Source: Sorex araneus
Taxonomy: Eukaryota > Chordata > Mammalia > Eulipotyphla > Soricidae
Assembly: GCF_027595985.1 (NCBI RefSeq)
Contig: NC_073304.1
Location: 47,347,137 to 47,411,136 of the forward strand
Length of the DNA: 64,000 nt
Direction: 5' to 3'
Shown: positions 45,144 through 57,889 of the stretch, one piece after another
Position numbering within the stretch: position 1 is the first letter of the stretch
Layout: every line of letters starts with the position of its first letter
The notes under the pieces: generated by a model
Database searches by the model: none
Seen by the model: the letters and a program-made list of their open reading frames with translations, nothing else
What the model was told of the DNA's origin: nothing
Made by a program: the position numbers and the translations under genes

Positions 45144-45415
45144 ATTTATTAACTTAAAACTCTTATTTTTCATATGGAGATTTCCCAGTTAGAATACCAT
45201 CTTCCACATATTCTGACTTACTCGTCTACAGTTTATATATACATATGTGTGTATAAAGATTTTTAGTTTACTAGAAATTCACTAAGAACCTAGTGACATT
45301 TTATTGTTTGTGGAAAATTTTAAACCGAACCTCATTCTCAATGATGTCTTCTACTATTTTCCTATATCAAAATAATAATACTTCATTAAAAAATCCTTGC
45401 AGCATTGGTGCTCTA

Positions 45416-45448
45416 TTTGTTTGTTTGTTTGTTTGTTTGTTTGTTTTA
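45416..45448. repeat. (TTTG)n microsatellite
   Basis: About eight TTTG units. A reading frame crosses it but is not a gene. Confidence 0.92.
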
Positions 45449-45469
45449 ACCTCTGTTCCATACTGCTTT

Positions 45470-45600
45470 AAGGGGCTTAAGGACTCTGCAGACTTTTTGC
45501 ATTTAAATCCTGCTTTGACTTGAGCAGCTTTCCAGAGTTCTCTGAGCTTCTCTGAGCTCCCTCAGATGTAAGATAAAGAAACTACCTTAGTGTGGGAAAG
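45470..45600 (+). mobile_element. Possible MIR relic
   Basis: GCATTTAAATCCTGCTTTGA, TTGAGCAGCTTTCCAGAG and CCCTCAGATGTAAGATAAAG loosely follow MIR. Confidence 0.45.
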
Positions 45601-45904
45601 TCGCCTCTCTTGCAAAAGCTACCCTCCCCTCTTCATGTCAGGCATGCCTTTATTTCTGTCTGAGTATGCATACAATAAAAGAAGGTACAGAATATTGGGT
45701 TAGGGCAACAGTATTTGACACAATTATTCTAGGCTATGCACAAACTTGCGCATTTTTGGAGAAAAGACTTCAGGGTTCTGAGTCCTCTTTGGCTAAGGAA
45801 AGAGGACAGGGAACCAGGAGATATTATAGCAGCATTGGAGAAAACTGGCCCACAAGGTTCGGCCAGGGCTGCACTTTCTGCTAGTGAGGGACCATCTTCT
45901 CTTT

Positions 45905-46130
45905 TTATTTCTAAATTTTATTTTATTTTTATAAAGTTGTTCACAATAATTCATTACGTTTAATATTCAAACCCTAATCCCACTATCATTGCACCTTCCC
46001 ACCACCATATTTTGAATGTTTCCATCCCAAATCACAAATCGTGCCCCCCAAAACAAAACAAAACAATTAATTTTATATTGCTTATTATGAATATGCTGCT
46101 AAAAATGATCCAATAAAGTGTCCTTAGAGG
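45905..46130 (-). mobile_element. L1-related 3' end variant, antisense
   Basis: TTATAAAGTTGTTCACAATA, CCTAATCCCACTATCATTGC and CACCATATTTTGAATGTTTC match the order of the copy at 35535. Confidence 0.6.
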
Positions 46131-47535
46131 AAAGTGAATGAAGATTGTTGTATTTAATCCTGGAGCCATTAAGCCCTTATGTAAGAGATTACTAACATGT
46201 TGTTAAACCCAAGCAAATGTTGTGTGCTACTCTTGATACATCAGTAGTGTCGAGTATGAGAGGTCGTACATCCATTAATGCTACCGCGCACTCCAGGAAT
46301 TCTAAAATTTAGAATATGACTATACAGCAGATTCACTCATGGGTGAAGCTTGTGTTGCTCTCTTCCGGAGTTTTATTTCTGAATATGAGTTATGGCCATT
46401 GATGAGATTATATGGTGCCAGGGTGGGACTGGTTTGTGAGTGTGACTGCTGAGCTACCGGTAAATTTGGGAGATGGGGGGAGGAGACCCATTCCCACTCT
46501 GAGCAAGCTTGGAGATGAGGGATTGTTTTATACATCATCAAGATCCCTAAGAGAAACTAAAAGTGCCATGAATGTTTGATGTACTTTCTGTACTATTTGA
46601 ACCACCTTATTTCCTGGTATATCTATCATCTTTCATAAAGAAAACAACAAAACCACATTAAATAACCAGTTCCAATAAATCCCTTGTATGATTATTGCAA
46701 AGATACACTTCTTTGTCATTAGTTGCTGGTTGACTTATTTTAGAGGTGACAAGAAATGTGATCTGTTCATCTTAAAATTGTTGAATGTAAGAGGCCAAGC
46801 AAAACTCTGAGCTCCTTGGAAGTAAAATCCAGCCAAGAAGTCTACCTCTGTACTTTCATATAGATAACTTTAATTTCTGGCACTCTGATCCAATTCCTAT
46901 TGTGTCAAATTTATTCAGAGCATGTCTGTCTCTTACTTCATCACTGAGTAAAACCAACAGAAGCAATGGAAACATCATCATTAGTTGAAATATATTTAGA
47001 GCTCATGCTGATATTATACATTTTGTAGGGATCAATTTCAGCCTCTTTTCCTTTTAACTCCTCATCAGAGACTCTTGAATGACTGGAGAGAAAATTCATG
47101 GAAATCAATTAAAATATTGGTGTTCTAAGTCATCTGAATAATTCAGAAATCCCAAATTTAGACACAGAAAATATCATTTTTATTCATACTTACTTTACGA
47201 AAGATAATTCTGATCATCAGGTAATGTGCATCTCTGAATTGGACTTGCACTTTTTAAGGACAGTCTGTGGGATATTACAGAAAGAGACATCTGGAAAGGG
47301 GAAGTGTGGCTTGACTTGTGTGAAAGGGATGGTTTATGGCAAGTCTGTGAAGATGGTAGAAAAAGCTATTCTCATGAAAATCTTTGCTCCCACTACAGTG
47401 AAGAAAATAAAAATGAATAAAATCCCCTGTGAAGAAATGAAAACTCACCAACCTTTAGTTTCAACTAAGTTCTCTGGGATATTAATAATTAATTAGTTTA
47501 GAAGAAACTTCTATTCTTACACTTTAGTCTTCCTA
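46131..47535. other. Mostly unique sequence
   Basis: A 90-codon lysine-rich frame (47224-47496) has no recognisable homology. No repeat is seen. Confidence 0.45.
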
Positions 47536-47738
47536 GGGCTGGAGCAATAGCACAGCAGGTAGGGTGTTTGCCTTGCATGCAGTGGACCCAGGTTCGATTC
47601 CTCTGTCCCTCTCGGGGAGCCTGGCAAGCTACCCGTGGCATATTCGATATGCCAAAACAGTAAAAGCAAGTCTCACAATAGAGATGTTACTGGTGCCCGT
47701 TCAAGCAAATAGATGAACAATGGGATGATAGTGCTAGA
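47536..47738 (+). mobile_element. Class B SINE, internally shortened
   Basis: GGGCTGGAGCAATAGCACAG, B box GGTTCGATTCC, a single CTGGCAAGCTACCC instead of two, then GCATATTCGATATGCCAAAA and two GTGCTAG tail units. The loss fits recombination between the two direct CTGGCAAGCTACC repeats of the body. Flanks TAGTCTTCCT and TAGTTTTTCT match at 8 of 10 positions. Confidence 0.92.
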
Positions 47739-48347
47739 ATGCAGTGCTAGTTTTTCTATAAACATAAAAATATAGATTGTTTTTATTGCCAAGAACTTGT
47801 TGTTATTTTTGCTATGAGGGTTATTACTATTTTTGCTACTAGATTATTTTCCCATGTGTGTCTCATATATGAATAAAATATCATGAAAATTTGGTAGTGT
47901 TTCATACTGAGTCCTAAATAGCCCTAGGCAAATCTCAGTTTAACATTCCCACCAATAGTGAATGTGGGTCCTTTTTTCACAGCACTCTCATTAGCAGAGT
48001 TTATATCTTCACTTTTTATATAAACCAGTCTCAATAGTGTTAGGTGATATATCATCATCATTTGGATTTGTTGAATACCTTTTCAAATACCTGTTGGCCA
48101 TCTGAATGTGCTTCTGATTGATTTTTCTTTGAGGAAGTGTCTGTTTGGTTCCTTTCCCATTTTTTGGTAGAGTAGTTTGCTTTTCTCTGTCACTGAGTTT
48201 TATGGGTTCTTTATATAGCTTGGATCACTAACTCTTTGTCAGATATGTGATATGCTACTATTTCTCCCATTCAGTAGTTTAACTTTTGACTTTAGTTTGG
48301 TTTGGAAGAGTAATAATTTCTTTCACAGTGCAAAGACTTTTTAGTTT

Positions 48348-48515
48348 GTCATCATCATTATCATCATCCCATTGATCGTTGATTTTCTCGAGCGGTCTCA
48401 GTACCGTCTCCATTCGTCCTAGCCCTGAGATTTTAGAAGCCTCTCTTTACTTGTCCTTCTCAATGGTGCCACATTGGAGGCTCTTTCAGGGTCAGAATGA
48501 CCCTGGGTCCATCAT
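48348..48515 (-). mobile_element. Class C SINE 3' part
   Basis: Minus-strand (CAT)n (left) is the complement of the (GAT)n tail, then TCGTTGATTTTCTCGAGCGG, CCATTCGTCCTAGCCCTGAG, TGGAGGCTCTTTCAGGGTCA. It shares the extra block of the element at 36958-37218. No tRNA head. Confidence 0.85.
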
Positions 48516-48541
48516 AATGTAGTCCCATTTATTTTTGCCTT

Positions 48542-48712
48542 GTTTTTTTTGGGGGGGGGGAGTTATACAGAATAGTGTTTGGTGGTTACTCCCAGCTCTG
48601 TGCTCAAGAATTACTCTCAGTGGTGCTCTGGGGATCATGAAGTGCTGGGGATCAAACTCACGCTACCTACACTGCAAAGCACATACTTAGCCCATTAAGC
48701 TATCTTTCTGAC
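48542..48712 (-). mobile_element. Class A SINE, diverged
   Basis: T/G-rich left end, TTACTCCCAGCTCTGTGCTC, GAAGTGCTGGGGATCAAACT, ACTGCAAAGCACATACTTAG. Confidence 0.82.
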
Positions 48713-48820
48713 TTTGTTTGCTTTTGCTTTTCCAGTGGAGTCATCTCATTGAAGATTGCTCTGAAATCAGTGTCACATAGATTCTGCCTGTTTTCCTCAG
48801 TATAAGGTAAGTCATTTTAT

Positions 48821-50293
48821 ATTGGTTCTGTGTGTAGGTTTTATAAATTTTTGGGAACCTGGGAAACATATGAAACAGAACAAGATGGAGACAGGACAAG
48901 GTGTCTGTAAAGTTTTGCCAGTTACTTAGGGAGAGAGAAGTTATTTTGGGATCAGAAATGGGTGCTTTGGAAATGTGCCCATTTTGAGTTTGAATTTTCC
49001 ATAATTGCTTTTTATGTTCTCCCTTATTCAAGGTTTTTTCTGAAATCTTTTTGATAAGTTATAAGAGAAAAATTAAAACTGTATGAATATAGGCTTTTTC
49101 AACTATAAAATAAGATAGTAAAACCTGGCTCAATAGAAATGAATGATTGCAATGGGTGTTTTTGCTTGAATCATAGCTTCAGAGGCATGTGGAAAATTTA
49201 AAGAGAGTCCCATTTTTAACTGACTACTGGGAGACTTAAATTTTCTCCTACAGACTTAGAGGGTTGTGTTTTATTCATAGTGAAGGGGGATTCCTATTAG
49301 GAAATATATTGTTTTACCTAAATTTTATACAATTCTAAAATTATGTTTAGAAACTGCTAAGTTGAGGTAGAAAAATTGACTACTAAGGATATTTTACCTT
49401 GTATTATCAAAGAACTTTCCCCCAGATTTGTATAAACTAAGCTTTGATGTATTAAGTCAACTAAAGAATAATAGAATGCACACTTCAGTGGCTTATCAAC
49501 TGAATCTCATAGTTGGTTCCAGCTAGTTTTTATTTTACTTTTTTTCCCCCTGGAATAGACTTGACTTGCTTGTTTTATTAATGGAAACTCTGACTTGTTT
49601 AACTATTTGTCAGACAATATTGTAGGAAGAACCATAACATTTCTACCGCTTCATTGGTAATTTAGCAGGAAAAGATCTCAATAATGGTATTATTAATCTA
49701 CAAAAAATATTACCCCAGGACTTTTGACTTTTAAGACTATTTTATAATATAATATCTACAATGTGCAACTTTAGACATATGTAGTCAAATTGCACAATAA
49801 TGTCCAATGGCTGACTTTAGTCATCGTTTTCTTCCAAAACCCATCCTTCTTTCCTTTCTAACCTTTTTTTCACCCCCAACATTGCCACTCATATTTCTAC
49901 TATAAATTATTAGGATTATTAGAAATGATCTATAACATAGCTTATTCTTTTTCAAGAAAGGATCTGAGGTGACTGCTTCATAGAAGTTTTTGACAAAACC
50001 TAAGTAATGGATAATAAAAATAATGACTTCTTTTCTAAGAGTAGCTGTGGATAGAAGGAGAAAAAGAGCCTTTATAAGAAGAGTTGAAGGTCAGGGATTT
50101 TATTTGGTTTTCAGCGCTTTATGCTTTAAGGTGTTTTATGTTTGGTTTCCAGGATTTTATGCTTTAAGGTGCCTTCTCTCTAGATACCCACAGTTCAGAA
50201 GAGAAGTAAGATAGTTACATAGGTTGTAGTTTTTTACATGAGAGTAAGTGAGTAATTTTGTAAATTTTGGTGGTTATTTTTATTTTTTTATTT
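48821..50293. other. Mostly unassigned sequence
   Basis: AT-rich, no gene seen. A local duplication of GGATTTTATTTGG / GGATTTTATGCTTTAAGGTG lies around 50095-50172. Confidence 0.45.
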
Positions 50294-50458
50294 TTGGTTT
50301 TGGGGCCACAGCTGGTACAAGTTCAGGTGTAACTCCTGGCTCTGCAGTCAGGAATTACTCTTGGCGGTGCTCAAGGTACCACATGGAATGCTGGGGATCA
50401 AACCCCAGACAGCCGCATAAGGCAAATGCCCTATTATCGTCCTATCTCTCCAACCCTC
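50294..50458 (-). mobile_element. Class A SINE
   Basis: GGTTTTGGGGCCACAGCTGG, AACTCCTGGCTCTGCAGTCA, GGAATGCTGGGGATCAAACC, CATAAGGCAAATGCCCTATT. Confidence 0.9.
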
Positions 50459-50474
50459 AAAGACTGTTTTAAAT

Positions 50475-50643
50475 TTTTTTTCTTTTTGGGTCACACCCGA
50501 CGATGCTCAGGGGTTACTTTTAGCTCTGCACTCAGGAATTACTCCTGACAGTGCTCAGGGGACCATATGGGATGCTGGGAATTGAACCCAGGGGCCTCAT
50601 GCAAAGCAAACACCCTACCTGCTGTGCTATCACTCTAGCCCCC
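50475..50643 (-). mobile_element. Class A SINE
   Basis: TTTTTGGGTCACACCCGACG, GACCATATGGGATGCTGGGA, TGCTGTGCTATCACTCTAGC. Flanks TTTTAAAT on both sides. In tandem with the previous SINE, same orientation. Confidence 0.93.
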
Positions 50644-52814
50644 TATTTTAAATCTTTAATTACTGATCATAGCTCTTGTTTTTGAAGAAATATCAGACTT
50701 TTTTGACCTATAAATCATATTGATATGCCTTAGTCTACAAAGACCCAATTTTATATTTGGGTTAAGAAAAAATTGGTTTTCTGACAGTGGGGCACTAGTC
50801 ACAGGAAAAGGAAGGACAGAGGTTTTGCTCAGAATCAGGCTATTGTGGTTGTTTTTCTCCAAGGGTCATTATCTTTGAGGACATCTAAAAGGGTTAAGGG
50901 AGAAATCCTGAAATCACCACAGTGCTCACATAAACAATCTGTATTAAATTCACTGAGTATTGAGCTAGGACTCCTTGTGTGTCTGGCACTGCGTAGATGT
51001 AATTATTGCTTCGTTGTGTCTCTCTCAGACCATCCAGAGCCACAAAAAGCTATTTTCCAGGGCTAGACAGTATGAAGGGAGAAAATTTATCCCAGGGAAA
51101 AAGACAAATGTTCTGTAGTAGGTGTGAGCAATCGGCTGAAGGGAGTAATTATTTTTATCTTTGCTACTGAGTGTCTGACTTCTACCATGTATATTTATGC
51201 TCCTTGGCAAAGATCATATTTTAATTTTTGGCAAAATATACACATTGACATAGTTTTTTAAAAAACCAACAGTATCTAGTAGAAAATGTTACATATAACA
51301 CTCATTCCACTAAATTTAAAAGTTATAGAGGGTTTAATCATACTTGTCTCCTAAATCATCAGAGAAGAAAGAATTCTTGATGAGAAGAGAATTTTTTAAC
51401 AGCAAGAATGTGTCTCTTTTGTAAAAGTTGTTTGTCTTCCTCCTGATAGGTGTTCTCACTAGTTTTGCGACAGACTTTGAAATCTTTATCCCACTAAGGA
51501 AACAGAGCAATACCTGCCAGAATGCCCTTTGGTTTTTTGCAAGTTCTGGGACATGAGAGGTTTAACTTATTTTCCTTCATGTCCCATGTGCCTATGATGG
51601 TATAGTTTCGATATGGTTATGCTTTATGATGATGGGAATGAGTGACGAGTAGCTTTATTAAGCATTACTAAGAGCAGAAATCCCTTTAAAAGCAAGGCAA
51701 GGATCCAGGCAAAAGTCAGCTCCTGGCACACAGCTCTAAACAAAACAGATGGAAATAAACTTGCTCCTGAAACCAGGGAACTTTTCTTCTCCTATGTGAA
51801 CAAAATGACAAAGAAAAATGTTTGTAGTGATGCAGATTGCCTTCAGCTATGGCCACGAGACTTAGGAGCAGTCAGTGGGAAGTGATGTCTCTCCAGTGTG
51901 GGCTGTGCTCAGGGGCTGTGAACAGCAAATGCTTTATTGAATGGAAAGGTGTAGGGTAGTAAAATAACCAAAATGGGGCACAGTTTTGTTTCAAGTTTTG
52001 GTTTTTTAAGCGCTACGTATCTGGTACATGGTAAAGTATAACCATACCCCCCGATTTTCATGCTAACAGGTTACAAGCAGTCTCCTAAAGAATATTATTA
52101 ATTCAGAATCTGCAATCATTAGCCAGGATTTAAATTTTAATAGCTTAAGTCTCACTTGGATGAGAAAAAAAGAGAATTCTTTACACTCAGTCATGCTAAT
52201 TTGGTAGTGTCTCAATTGGAGCAGAAAAAAAGGTAAATTTGTCACATATATGACAAAATTCTGTCATTTGGTACCCATGCCAGATACTCTTCATTGATCA
52301 TACAATGAGGCTTTAGAATTCTTCGCAACAGAGCTCTTCAAGCAGCTATTTACCAAAATCATGCCCACAAAGATTTAAGAGTAGGGCAAGGAACCCAAGG
52401 ACTGTGTCAAGTAGACCAGGAAAAATGCCATTGGAATCTTCTTCACTTTACTTCTCTGTTCTTTGAGCATTTGTGGGAGATGCTGCCCTAACCATTCTCC
52501 CAAATATCATAATCCCAGGCAATTTTGAAGAAGCTACTTTACATGTCAAAAGGGCTTTGCCTATGCTATTAAAGATCTAAAAATGGGGCGATTGTTGAGG
52601 ATTATCTAGCATAGCATAAGGCTCCTTAAGTGACATAGATAGGAGAGTCAAAGTCATCATTAGGAGAAATCACAATGCACGTAACCAGAAGGCAAGGAAG
52701 GCAGACATCATCTAGAAGATGGCAATGTGTAGAATCCTATCTGAACCTTCAGAAGAAATGGAACTCACTTTAACTTTCTAAACTGTAAAGTAATACGTTT
52801 GATTTTTGTTTCAT
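50644..52814. other. Longest largely repeat-free stretch
   Basis: About 2.2 kb in which I recognise no repeat and no coding exon. It could hold conserved noncoding sequence, which I cannot judge from one genome. Confidence 0.45.
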
Positions 52815-52972
52815 TTTGGGACTATACCTGCTGGTGCTGAGTCTACTTGTGGCTCTGTTCAGGGATCACTCCTAGTCAGGACTTAGGGGACCATATGTAG
52901 TGCTGAGGAGCAAACCCAGATAAACAGCAGGCAAGGCAAGCACCTTACCCATTTTACTATGTTTCTGGCTCC
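52815..52972 (-). mobile_element. Class A SINE, diverged
   Basis: TTTTGGGACTATACCTGCTG, GGGGACCATATGTAGTGCTG, AGGCAAGGCAAGCACCTTAC. Confidence 0.85.
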
Positions 52973-54044
52973 TAGTTTAGTTAATCCATTAGTTTTGTGG
53001 TAATTTTTATAGCATAAGTAGGAAATTGAAGTGGTATTTTATTTGTCTATCCATCTCTTAGTCAAAAATATTATTTTGTTCTGCTCTTCAGTTAAAACTC
53101 AGTCTTCCAAGAGCACCCCAGGTTATATCGTGCAGTTCTGTCATACAGATTGTGACCCAAATACTTTGTTTCTAAAAGAAAATTTGTTCATATCTGTTTG
53201 AACCAGAGATTCCCTCTTAGCTGATCCTTCAAGGGCATAAAGTCATACAGCATTGGAGAAACCCATCCACCTAGATGGGCTGGTGGCTCAGAGATGAAAG
53301 ACTAGAGAGTCGTCCAAATAGGGATCTGCTATATTGTTTATGCCTCCACTTATTGAATTCATAAATTTGAAGATTCACTTTACAAATTCCATGTATGGGG
53401 TGTCATAGACTGGTTGTACCAATGATCCAAATTTGTTGTGTCTTTCATACCTTTTGTTAGTGCTGTCTAACAGGGAAGGACCTTGGTCACAACCTTGCTT
53501 TGCTCAGTGGTAAATAGAAAATTTGCCACACATGGTCTTGTAGGAACTCTTCCATATTTCTGTATTTTCTCTTGCATCCTCATGCCAGGTTCTAAGAGTA
53601 GACACAGGTTAGCCTAGGAGGATGAAATGCCAGCTAGCCCAGAACTGAGTCATCCTAGTGGAGATCATTAGGATGATCAGTTAACTACAATCCAACTTGA
53701 GAGAGAACCAAAGAAGCATAAGGGAACCCATTAATCCATCTCTGATTGGCTTAGCACTGCTAAACCACCTCTACATTCATAAGTCAGAACAGATGTTTAT
53801 CGTTGAACATAAGTGAGATTTCATAGTTATTTGTTACACAGAATTATTGAGGCAACAGATAATTGATACAGGAAAATGTGACATTTAAATATAATTTTAT
53901 TTCCCTAATTCAATTGCCTGCTAGGCTGATTCTAATTATCCTAGACAAAAATTGACTTTCAGCATCTCATCCAGAGATTAGACCTGGAGCATCACAAGGG
54001 AAAGAAGACAAATTAATGTTCTTTGATGATTCTCGTATTTGCTT
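52973..54044. other. Unassigned sequence
   Basis: No gene or repeat recognised. Confidence 0.45.
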
Positions 54045-54190
54045 GGCTTCATAAACATTATTAGAGCCTCACAGGGTGAGGTAGATTTGTTGACAGAGGA
54101 GGATGTTGAGGCTCAGAGTAACATACTAAAAGTTGTTTCTATATTTCATCTCAAAGCACAGATCTTATCCTAGATATGTTTGCTGCGAGT
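54045..54190 (-). mobile_element. Probable MIR relic, antisense
   Basis: AGAGCCTCACAGGGTGAGGT, GAGGATGTTGAGGCTCAGAG and AACATACTAAAAGTTG follow the MIR complement. Confidence 0.6.
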
Positions 54191-54464
54191 TCTTCCTGAC
54201 AGGGTATTTTTAGACCTGGTATGTGGATACATCAAGTAAAACTATAGAATTAAGAACTTAAGTAAGTTCGAGTTTAAGATAAAACATTACTTGTTGTTTA
54301 TCTGAAATTCAAATTAATGGATATCCTATCTCTAATTTGAAAGCCCTGTCAATACCTAAGTTACATTTTTTTTAGGGTTGGATTAGTATGTAAGCATGAT
54401 ATATGCTTTTGATATATCTTTCCGATCTAATAGAAACATACTTTATTTTACTATCATTATGTTT

Positions 54465-54627
54465 GTTTGGGGGCTATACCTGGTGGTTTTCAGGGCTTAC
54501 TCCTGGCTCTGTGGTCAGGGATGGTGGGGTTTAGGGGACTGTATGTGGTGCTGGGGTTGAACCCAGGTTGGCTGCATACAAGATAAGCACCTTGACCTCT
54601 GTGTCACTGTATTATCACTTCAGCCCC
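54465..54627 (-). mobile_element. Class A SINE, diverged
   Basis: GGGGGCTATACCTGGTGGTT, CTTACTCCTGGCTCTGTGGT, GGTGCTGGGGTTGAACCCAG, ATCACTTCAGCCCC. Confidence 0.88.
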
Positions 54628-54654
54628 TAGAAATATATTTGTGCATACATATAT

Positions 54655-54850
54655 ACATATGTGTGTATTAAAGTTTTAATTATAACACTGTGATTTATCA
54701 AATTGGCCATAATACAGTTGTTTCAGGTATTAAATGTTCCACTACCAATCCTACCACCAGTGTGCCCTGCCCTCTACCAATGTCCCCAGTTTCCAGTCAC
54801 CAACACAGTCTGCCTATTGACAAGAAATTAAGGACAGATCAGAGTGAATG
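54655..54850 (-). mobile_element. L1 3' UTR variant, antisense
   Basis: ATAACACTGTGATTTATCAA, AATGTTCCACTACCAATCCT, ACCACCAGTGTGCCCTGCCC, CCCCAGTTTCCAGTCACCAA. Confidence 0.68.
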
Positions 54851-54884
54851 AATAATAGCTAGACTCCTTGGTGCTTATTATATT

Positions 54885-55056
54885 TCTGCTTTTCTAGACA
54901 TTCATATTTTCTCATATAATTCATGCAAAATCTATATGAACAAGTGTCATTTTTATTCTCTCATATTGCAGGAGGAAAACATAGAAGCCAAGTAAATAAC
55001 TTAAAACATTTCATGTTCAGTAAGTGGTAGTACTGAACTTCGAACCCAGGATGTCT
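54885..55056 (-). mobile_element. MIR element, antisense
   Basis: AATTCATGCAAAATCTATAT, TTGCAGGAGGAAAACATAGA, AGCCAAGTAAATAACTTAAA, CAGTAAGTGGTAGTACTGAA and TTCGAACCCAGGATGTC, a good MIR complement. Confidence 0.78.
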
Positions 55057-55238
55057 GGGGCTGAAGAGATACCTGGATGATCTGAATATAGCTTTGTATA
55101 CAAGCATACTGGACTTAATGCCTGGCACCGTATGGTTCCCCTGAACACTTCCAGCAGTGACCCTTCAGCACAAGGTCAGGAGTAGATTCCAAACATCACT
55201 GAGTAGGACCTCCAAGTCAACTAACTAAAAATAAAAAA
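55057..55238 (+). mobile_element. Class A SINE inserted at the end of a MIR
   Basis: GGGGCTGAAGAGATACCTGG, CCTGGCACCGTATGGTTCCC, CACAAGGTCAGGAGTAGATT, A-rich tail. Short flanks AGGATGT are repeated on both sides. Confidence 0.82.
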
Positions 55239-55329
55239 AAATCCTCTAGGATGTTTGATGCCAAAGTTTCGATATTTCATACTATGCTTTCCTGCATCTT
55301 GGCAACTGTCCGCTAAATTTCTTCTATTT

Positions 55330-56190
55330 GCAAGACATTATTCAAGGTTCTGTGATATGCTAGTAGATAAAATTTCTGCCTATGTGAATCATTCATTTTG
55401 GTAAGGAGAGACAAGGAAAACTAAAACCAATGATATAGTAATGACAAATGCTAAAGATATTAAACAGGGTGACCTGATGGACCATATCTAGTAGAACGAC
55501 AGCTGCACCTTGAACAGGGAAACTTTTTTTTTGTTTTGAGAAAGTAAATGCTGCAGGGATCTGGGTCCATGGGATAAAAGAATCCTTTTATGGTGAAGAT
55601 ATTTGCAAAACAGGAGCAACATCAGTACTGCTGACGTGAAACAGGAAGTGGGTGAGATGGAACACTAAGGAATCAGATGTAGCCTGAGGGACGGGGTCAG
55701 ATGATCACAGAACACTGTGGATCATGTTGAAAGTAGATTATAGTTTTGGTAGGTGATTAATTATTGGAGAGTTTTAAGTTGGGGGCTTGTGCATGATGGG
55801 CTTTGATTTTTCAAGGATTGCTTTGAATGCTATTTGAACAAGAGCCAGTCCAGAGTAGGTGTGTGGTAAAAGTGGAAGTAAAGAGATCAGTTAGGAGACT
55901 ATTTTAATAATTTGAGAGAAATGAGGAGTGGTGCTGGGTGACAGAGTAAATGGAGTAGGGGTGTATATGCGAGATAGAGTTGGCAAGACTTGCTGATGGA
56001 TAATAGGCAGGAAGTAAGGAAAATGTAAGAAAACAAAGCAGACCTTATTTTTTGACTTGAGCGCTTTGATGGATAAGGTCCCCTTTAATAACATAAGGAA
56101 AACCTTGAGGAAGGGAAGAAACAAGGTGAGGGTGAGAGAATAGAGTTTGGTTCTGGGCCATGTGTTAAATTTGAGATTCCTAAAAGACAA
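55330..56190. mobile_element. Ancient L2-type LINE relic
   Basis: Ordered weak matches to mammal-wide L2 text: AAGAGATCAGTTAGGAGACT, GACTTGCTGATGGATAATAG, TTGACTTGAGCGCTTTGATG, TGTGTTAAATTTGAGATTCC. The family call is from memory and the element's orientation is uncertain. Confidence 0.6.
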
Positions 56191-57889
56191 GAGGGACCAT
56201 CAAGGAATTAGCTGGATTATAATTAGCTAGCTCTTTGGTCCAAAAAGAGATGTTTCTCTTTTTGATCCATGTAAACCCAGAGACAGACCCAGTATATCTT
56301 AAATAGTTCTTTAAATATAAATCTCTCATACTGGAGAAATTAAACTTTGCTGAAGACTTTGATAAGGAAATGGGGGATTTATTAACTTCCTAATAAATAT
56401 CTTAATCTAATTAGGCAGTTGGTCACCACTCATAAATATTAAGTTTTGTTCTTTAAAGGTTAATGATCTTAACTATTTTTCATAATGCACTTCAGCGTGA
56501 GATTGTCATTTTCCAAAACTCTATCAGTCTATTCATAATTTACTCCTGTGATTTTCTTGACTGGGAATGATTAGAATCCCACTATTTTTGTTCCTATATT
56601 TTTTCCTTTCTGTCATGCAAAACCAGAGAATTAAGTATGCTTCTTATGTCTTGACTATATAATACAATTCATATTCTATGTGATCATCTGATGTTCACAT
56701 TATTATCATATATTAAGGAGATGCCATGGTCGGTGACAAAGAAGTAGGACAAATTCCTGTCCCCTTATCCTGCCCAGGTTTACATGGAAAGTTGTGTTCT
56801 AGAAAATTTGGATTGTATTCTCTGTTTCAGAAGTAATACCTTTCTCTTGATTTCAGAAAGCTTGCTGTTGCAATTAATAGTCACCAGTCTGACCAAACAG
56901 TAACCCGCTTTATTGTAGCATTTACAGACACATAACATTTATATACTTGTGATGATTCTCGGAACGTCGTTCCCTGCTTTGTCTCCTGTGGTAAGGTTTT
57001 AAAAATATAAGATCACTGTCAGGGCTTCTGCCAGTAAGTCTTGCATTAGGAATTGTTTATGACTGAGAAAAAGTAGGATGTAAATTTAACATTCCTGCGT
57101 GTTGAGCAGGCAGAGAGGCAATCTGGACTCAGCACACAAAGAAAAAAAGATCTGAACTGTGGAGCTGCTGAACTTTTTAGCCCCTCTATCAATACAGTAT
57201 CATTTCTGTATGATAGTTTGGATGCTAGCCTAGAATATGCAGTCCAGAAAATCAGCAGCAGTTTGTTAAATGAGCAGGGATAACATTTTGCATTTGTGAT
57301 TCTTAAGAGAACATGAACTGGTGTCAGAAAACAGTCTCGAATATAAACGGATTAGAGATCATTTCCCACCCCTAGCCCCACCCAATTGTAGTTCAAATAC
57401 TAGAGATAATCTTAAAACTGTATCTAAGCCAACCAGAAAACATCATCTTTTATAAGAGTTAAGTCAAGAAGCAAATAAATGAACCTATGTGCACTCAGTG
57501 AAAAATATATAGTAAGGGAGAGTTTCTGTTCTGCATTGTCACTTGGCTGCCTGTTCTGGAAGAGCTAATGGGAAGTGTCCTTAGTTGATTATAGTAGACC
57601 CTGTACTGACCAAATATACAAGTGTGTGGGCACTGCACTCTCTAGGAAGTTCTGCTATGGACTGTCACCAAAGTTGCCATTATGAGGTCTCTCTTTAAAG
57701 AAATATAACCCAGTTTATATCATGACATGGGGAAATGGAACAACAGAACACCGAAACATTTTCTCTCTCATTTTATACATGCCAATCTGAAACTGTCTGC
57801 TTTCATTCAGCTTTACCATTTTGAGAACTGACCATAGGAAGCATTTAAATCTAGTTTTATTCATTCTAAGGGATTTAGGACTATTTCAT
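56191..57889. other. Mostly unique sequence
   Basis: No gene or repeat recognised. Confidence 0.45.

Larger units (their letters stand above)
47880..48820 (-). mobile_element. L1 relic, antisense, with two SINEs
   Basis: ACATTCCCACCAATAGTGAA, AATACCTGTTGGCCATCTGA, GGTTCTTTATATAGCTTGGA, TTTTTAGTTTG, then after the SINEs TGAAGATTGCTCTGAAATCA. Interrupted at 48348-48515 and 48542-48712. Confidence 0.78.

Noticed and set aside
47224..47496. 90-codon lysine-rich frame
   Set aside because: Composition follows AT-rich DNA. No homology recognised and no promoter or splice context.
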